6,957 bases of DNA from JBHHXR01 sp046757205 (GTDB lineage Bacteria; Pseudomonadota; Alphaproteobacteria; Rhodobacterales; Rhodobacteraceae). Under the pieces are notes generated by a model. The model was not told the origin of the DNA. It saw only the letters and a program-made list of their open reading frames with translations, and searched no databases. Location of the stretch: positions 1-6,957 of the forward strand of contig JBHHXR010000197.1 in NCBI GenBank assembly GCA_046757205.1, written 5' to 3'. Position 1 is the first letter of the stretch; every line of letters begins with the position of its first letter. Positions 5,384 through 6,957 of this stretch are shown here, one piece after another. The position numbers were made by a program, and so were the translations under genes.

Positions 5384-6716
5384 CCCGATCCTCCGGCGCT
5401 ATCCTGACCCAGTACAACAAACAAAGCCCGATGAGAAACAAAACGATCACCGGGCTTACGCCCAGCCGCTGTGAACCGCTGGCCTGTGTCACCAGCGCCA
5501 CTGACATCGGCGCCAGGAACGACGTCGCCTTGCCGACCAGCGCGTACAGCCCGAATGCCTCGGTCATCCGCGTCGGCGCGGCGAGGTGAACCAGCAGCGT
5601 GCGCGACGCCGCCTGCAACGAGCCGCCCGCCGCGCCGATAACGGCGCCGAACAGGTAGAACGCCGCATCCGGCAGCCGCGAGTGCGGTGCGACGGAAAAC
5701 CAAAGCACGGTGCTCCGCGTTGTCATGACGACGCCGGAGCAGGTGACGGTCAGAACCAGGATCCAGAACACGATCACCGGCTTGGAGCCAAAGCGGCTGT
5801 CGGCGATCCCGCCCATCCACGCCCCCAGAGCACCGGCGGTCACGGCGAGTATGCCGAACTTGCCGACATCTATCACCGACCAGCCCAGCACGCCGGCGGC
5901 GTAGATACCGCCAAACGCATAGAGCCCGTTCAGCGCGTCCCTGTAAAACATCGTGGACGCCAGATAGACGGCAAAGGCGGGCCTCGACGGCAACGCCCTG
6001 AGCGTGTCGACAAGCTCCCCGAGCGCCTTCCGGATTGCGCCGGAAACCCGTCGCCGGCGCGGCACGTCCGGAACCCAAAGAAAAAACGGTATGACGAACA
6101 CGGCGTACCAGAGCGCCGCCAGCGGCCCGACCGCCCGCGTTCCCTGGCGCAGTTCCGGGTCCAGCGCGAAGACCGGCGGCAGCCCCGCAAGCGTCACCCC
6201 GCTTTCGTTCTCGGCCAGAAATACCATGGTCCCGACCAGCGCTATCAGGCCGCCGACATAACCCGCCGCCCAGCCCATGCCGGAAATCCTGCCGATGGCC
6301 GGCCGCGGGGCGAGGTCGGGCAGCACCGCGTTGGTGAAGGTGGTGGCGAATTCGACACCGATCAGCCCCAGCGCGAAGCCGCCAAGAACGATCGTCGGGT
6401 CCGCCATTCCCGGCTCCGCCAGCCACAGGGTCGCCGCCCCGGTTACATAGAATACCGAAAACAGCGCCAGCCACGGCTTGCGCGGCCCGGTGGTGTCGGC
6501 GATGGCCCCGAGAACCGGCGCCAGCACGGCGATGACGACACCGGCAGCGGCCGTCGTATAACCCCAGACGGCTTGCCCGGACGCCGCATTCGCTGCCACG
6601 GCGGAGGTGAAATAGGGCGCGAAGATGAAGGTGATCAGCAGCGTGTGATAGGGCTGGCTGGCCCAGTCGAACAGCATCCATGCGCCCACTGCCCTGCGGT
6701 CGATCCGCCGCTTCAT
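5370..6716 (-). CDS. UMF1-family (Atg22-like) MFS transporter
   Basis: This 448-aa inner-membrane protein has about twelve hydrophobic spans and matches the UMF1 branch of the major facilitator superfamily, whose fungal relative Atg22 exports amino acids from the vacuole; bacterial substrates are poorly known. Diagnostic blocks are DWASQPYHTLLITFIFAPYF (17-36), GAIADTTGPRKPW (70-82, the MFS motif A loop), TNAVLPDLAP (128-137), ISGMGWAAGYVGG (144-156), a long loop near 168-197, RRRR (220-223) in the central basic loop, and GGSLQAASRTLLVHLAAP (364-381) with TEAFGLYALVGKATS (385-399). The ATG at 6716 has GGGAGAG just upstream, and the length is normal for the family. It overlaps mepA by 14 bases; with two exported proteins downstream, a role in moving an envelope-derived compound, such as a peptidoglycan fragment, is conceivable but unproven. 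Confidence 0.93.
   Translation of the reverse strand: MKRRIDRRAVGAWMLFDWASQPYHTLLITFIFAPYFTSAVAANAASGQAVWGYTTAAAGVVIAVLAPVLGAIADTTGPRKPWLALFSVFYVTGAATLWLAEPGMADPTIVLGGFALGLIGVEFATTFTNAVLPDLAPRPAIGRISGMGWAAGYVGGLIALVGTMVFLAENESGVTLAGLPPVFALDPELRQGTRAVGPLAALWYAVFVIPFFLWVPDVPRRRRVSGAIRKALGELVDTLRALPSRPAFAVYLASTMFYRDALNGLYAFGGIYAAGVLGWSVIDVGKFGILAVTAGALGAWMGGIADSRFGSKPVIVFWILVLTVTCSGVVMTTRSTVLWFSVAPHSRLPDAAFYLFGAVIGAAGGSLQAASRTLLVHLAAPTRMTEAFGLYALVGKATSFLAPMSVALVTQASGSQRLGVSPVIVLFLIGLCLLYWVRIAPEDRGAVT
5389..5394 (-). promoter_or_regulatory. Shine-Dalgarno that fixes the mepA GTG start
   Basis: On the - strand GGAGGA lies five bases before GTG at 5383, within the final codons of the transporter gene. 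It justifies the non-ATG start and shows that mepA has its own ribosome entry despite the 14-base overlap. Confidence 0.75.
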
Positions 6717-6728
6717 CCCGCTCTCCCG

Positions 6729-6749
6729 CCTGTCGGGCGATAAGACAGG
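6729..6749. repeat. Inverted repeat CCTGTC-N9-GACAGG upstream of the transporter gene
   Basis: A perfect 6-bp inverted repeat ends 13 bases before the transporter ATG. There is no T-run, so a terminator is unlikely. It overlaps the -10 and probable start site of the promoter candidate listed next, which is where a repressor operator would lie. A leader hairpin is the other reading. Low certainty, since 6-bp repeats occur by chance in GC-rich DNA. Confidence 0.3.
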
Positions 6750-6768
6750 GTGAGGCGGGCGGAGGCAA
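6740..6768 (-). promoter_or_regulatory. Candidate promoter for the transporter-mepA-phytase-like operon
   Basis: On the - strand TTGCCT (6768-6763), a 17-base spacer and TCTTAT (6745-6740) match four of six consensus bases each. It lies in the 61-base gap between the aldo/keto reductase and the transporter. If used, the mRNA leader would be only about 16 bases. The genes could instead be read through from upstream. Confidence 0.28.
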
Positions 6769-6777
6769 GGGCTCGGT

Positions 6778-6957
6778 TCAGATCGTCATCGGGAAGCGCC
6801 TGCGGATATCGGCGATGCCGGCCAAAACCGCCTCGGGCAGCGCCACATCGGCCGCCGCGATGTCGGTGGCAAGCTGCTCCATCGTCGTGGCGCCGATGAT
6901 CACCGAGGCCATGAACGGCCGGGTCAGGCAGAAGGCCAGAGCCATTTGCGACGGATC
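6778..6957 (-). CDS. Aldo/keto reductase (C-terminal part)
   Basis: The last 59 codons of an NAD(P)H-dependent aldo/keto reductase are present; the gene continues beyond the right edge. The fragment begins DPSQMALAFCLTRPF and has SVIIGATTMEQLATDIAA (visible residues 18-35), the stretch that holds the NADP adenosine-binding residues in this superfamily, then the usual final helix ending in RRRFPMTI. The IIGATTMEQL wording is that of the Tas-like (YajO/mgrA-type) reductases rather than the small AKR5 group. The catalytic Tyr/Lys/His/Asp tetrad lies outside the window, so activity cannot be judged. It reads in the same direction as the transporter with a 61-base gap, so it may or may not share its transcript. 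Confidence 0.9.
   Translation of the reverse strand, partial: DPSQMALAFCLTRPFMASVIIGATTMEQLATDIAAADVALPEAVLAGIADIRRRFPMTI

Noticed and set aside
5586..6743. 385-codon open frame on the + strand opposite the transporter
   Set aside because: The translation is low-complexity Arg/Gly/Pro/Gln with no recognisable fold, whereas the - strand frame is a full-length UMF1 transporter.
6725..6759. Terminator between the aldo/keto reductase and the transporter
   Set aside because: CCCGCC and GGCGGG flank the smaller repeat, but the stem is interrupted by a bulge and no T-run follows on either strand.
4972..6768. 598-codon - strand frame overlapping both the transporter and mepA
   Set aside because: It is the wrong frame of the same strand, Arg/Gly/Ala-rich without motifs; the two real genes in other frames explain the region.

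Overview
The window looks like a piece of ordinary chromosome from a GC-rich alphaproteobacterium. This rests on strong GC bias at third codon positions, the GTG starts and short gene overlaps, and the resemblance of the DapD, UMF1-type transporter and MepA proteins to forms I know from Rhizobiales and Rhodobacterales. That placement is an inference from protein style and was not tested by search. Coding density is very high: eight protein genes, two of them cut by the window edges, with no intergenic gap above about 120 bases. I see no tRNA, rRNA, CRISPR array, insertion sequence or phage gene.

Region 1 (1-1532, + strand) is the end of an operon for a respiratory complex iron-sulfur molybdoenzyme. 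It holds the C-terminus of a DmsB/PsrB-like [4Fe-4S] electron-transfer subunit and a complete NrfD/PsrC-like membrane anchor of 390 aa, linked by a one-base TGATG stop/start overlap and closed by a strong intrinsic terminator. The catalytic subunit that would reveal the substrate should lie upstream and is not visible. Region 2 (1532-2690, - strand) is dapD (lysine and diaminopimelate synthesis) followed by an overlapping 112-aa protein of unknown function. Region 3 (2808-3635, + strand) is a LOG-family (TIGR00730) nucleotide hydrolase, transcribed divergently from dapD across a 117-base gap in which two promoter-like patterns appear to share one -10 region.

Region 4 (3648-6957, - strand) reads right to left: the C-terminus of an aldo/keto reductase, then a UMF1-family MFS transporter, MepA (a zinc murein endopeptidase) and a secreted phytase-like beta-propeller protein. 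The last three overlap by 14 and 4 bases and are probably co-translated, which suggests an envelope-directed unit: one inner-membrane transporter and two exported proteins.

I found no convincing undescribed defence, mobile or RNA system. The points most worth a second look are the uncharacterised protein coupled to dapD, the unknown substrate of the molybdoenzyme, the overlapping transporter/MepA/phytase-like trio, and a few promoter and operator patterns that remain hypotheses.
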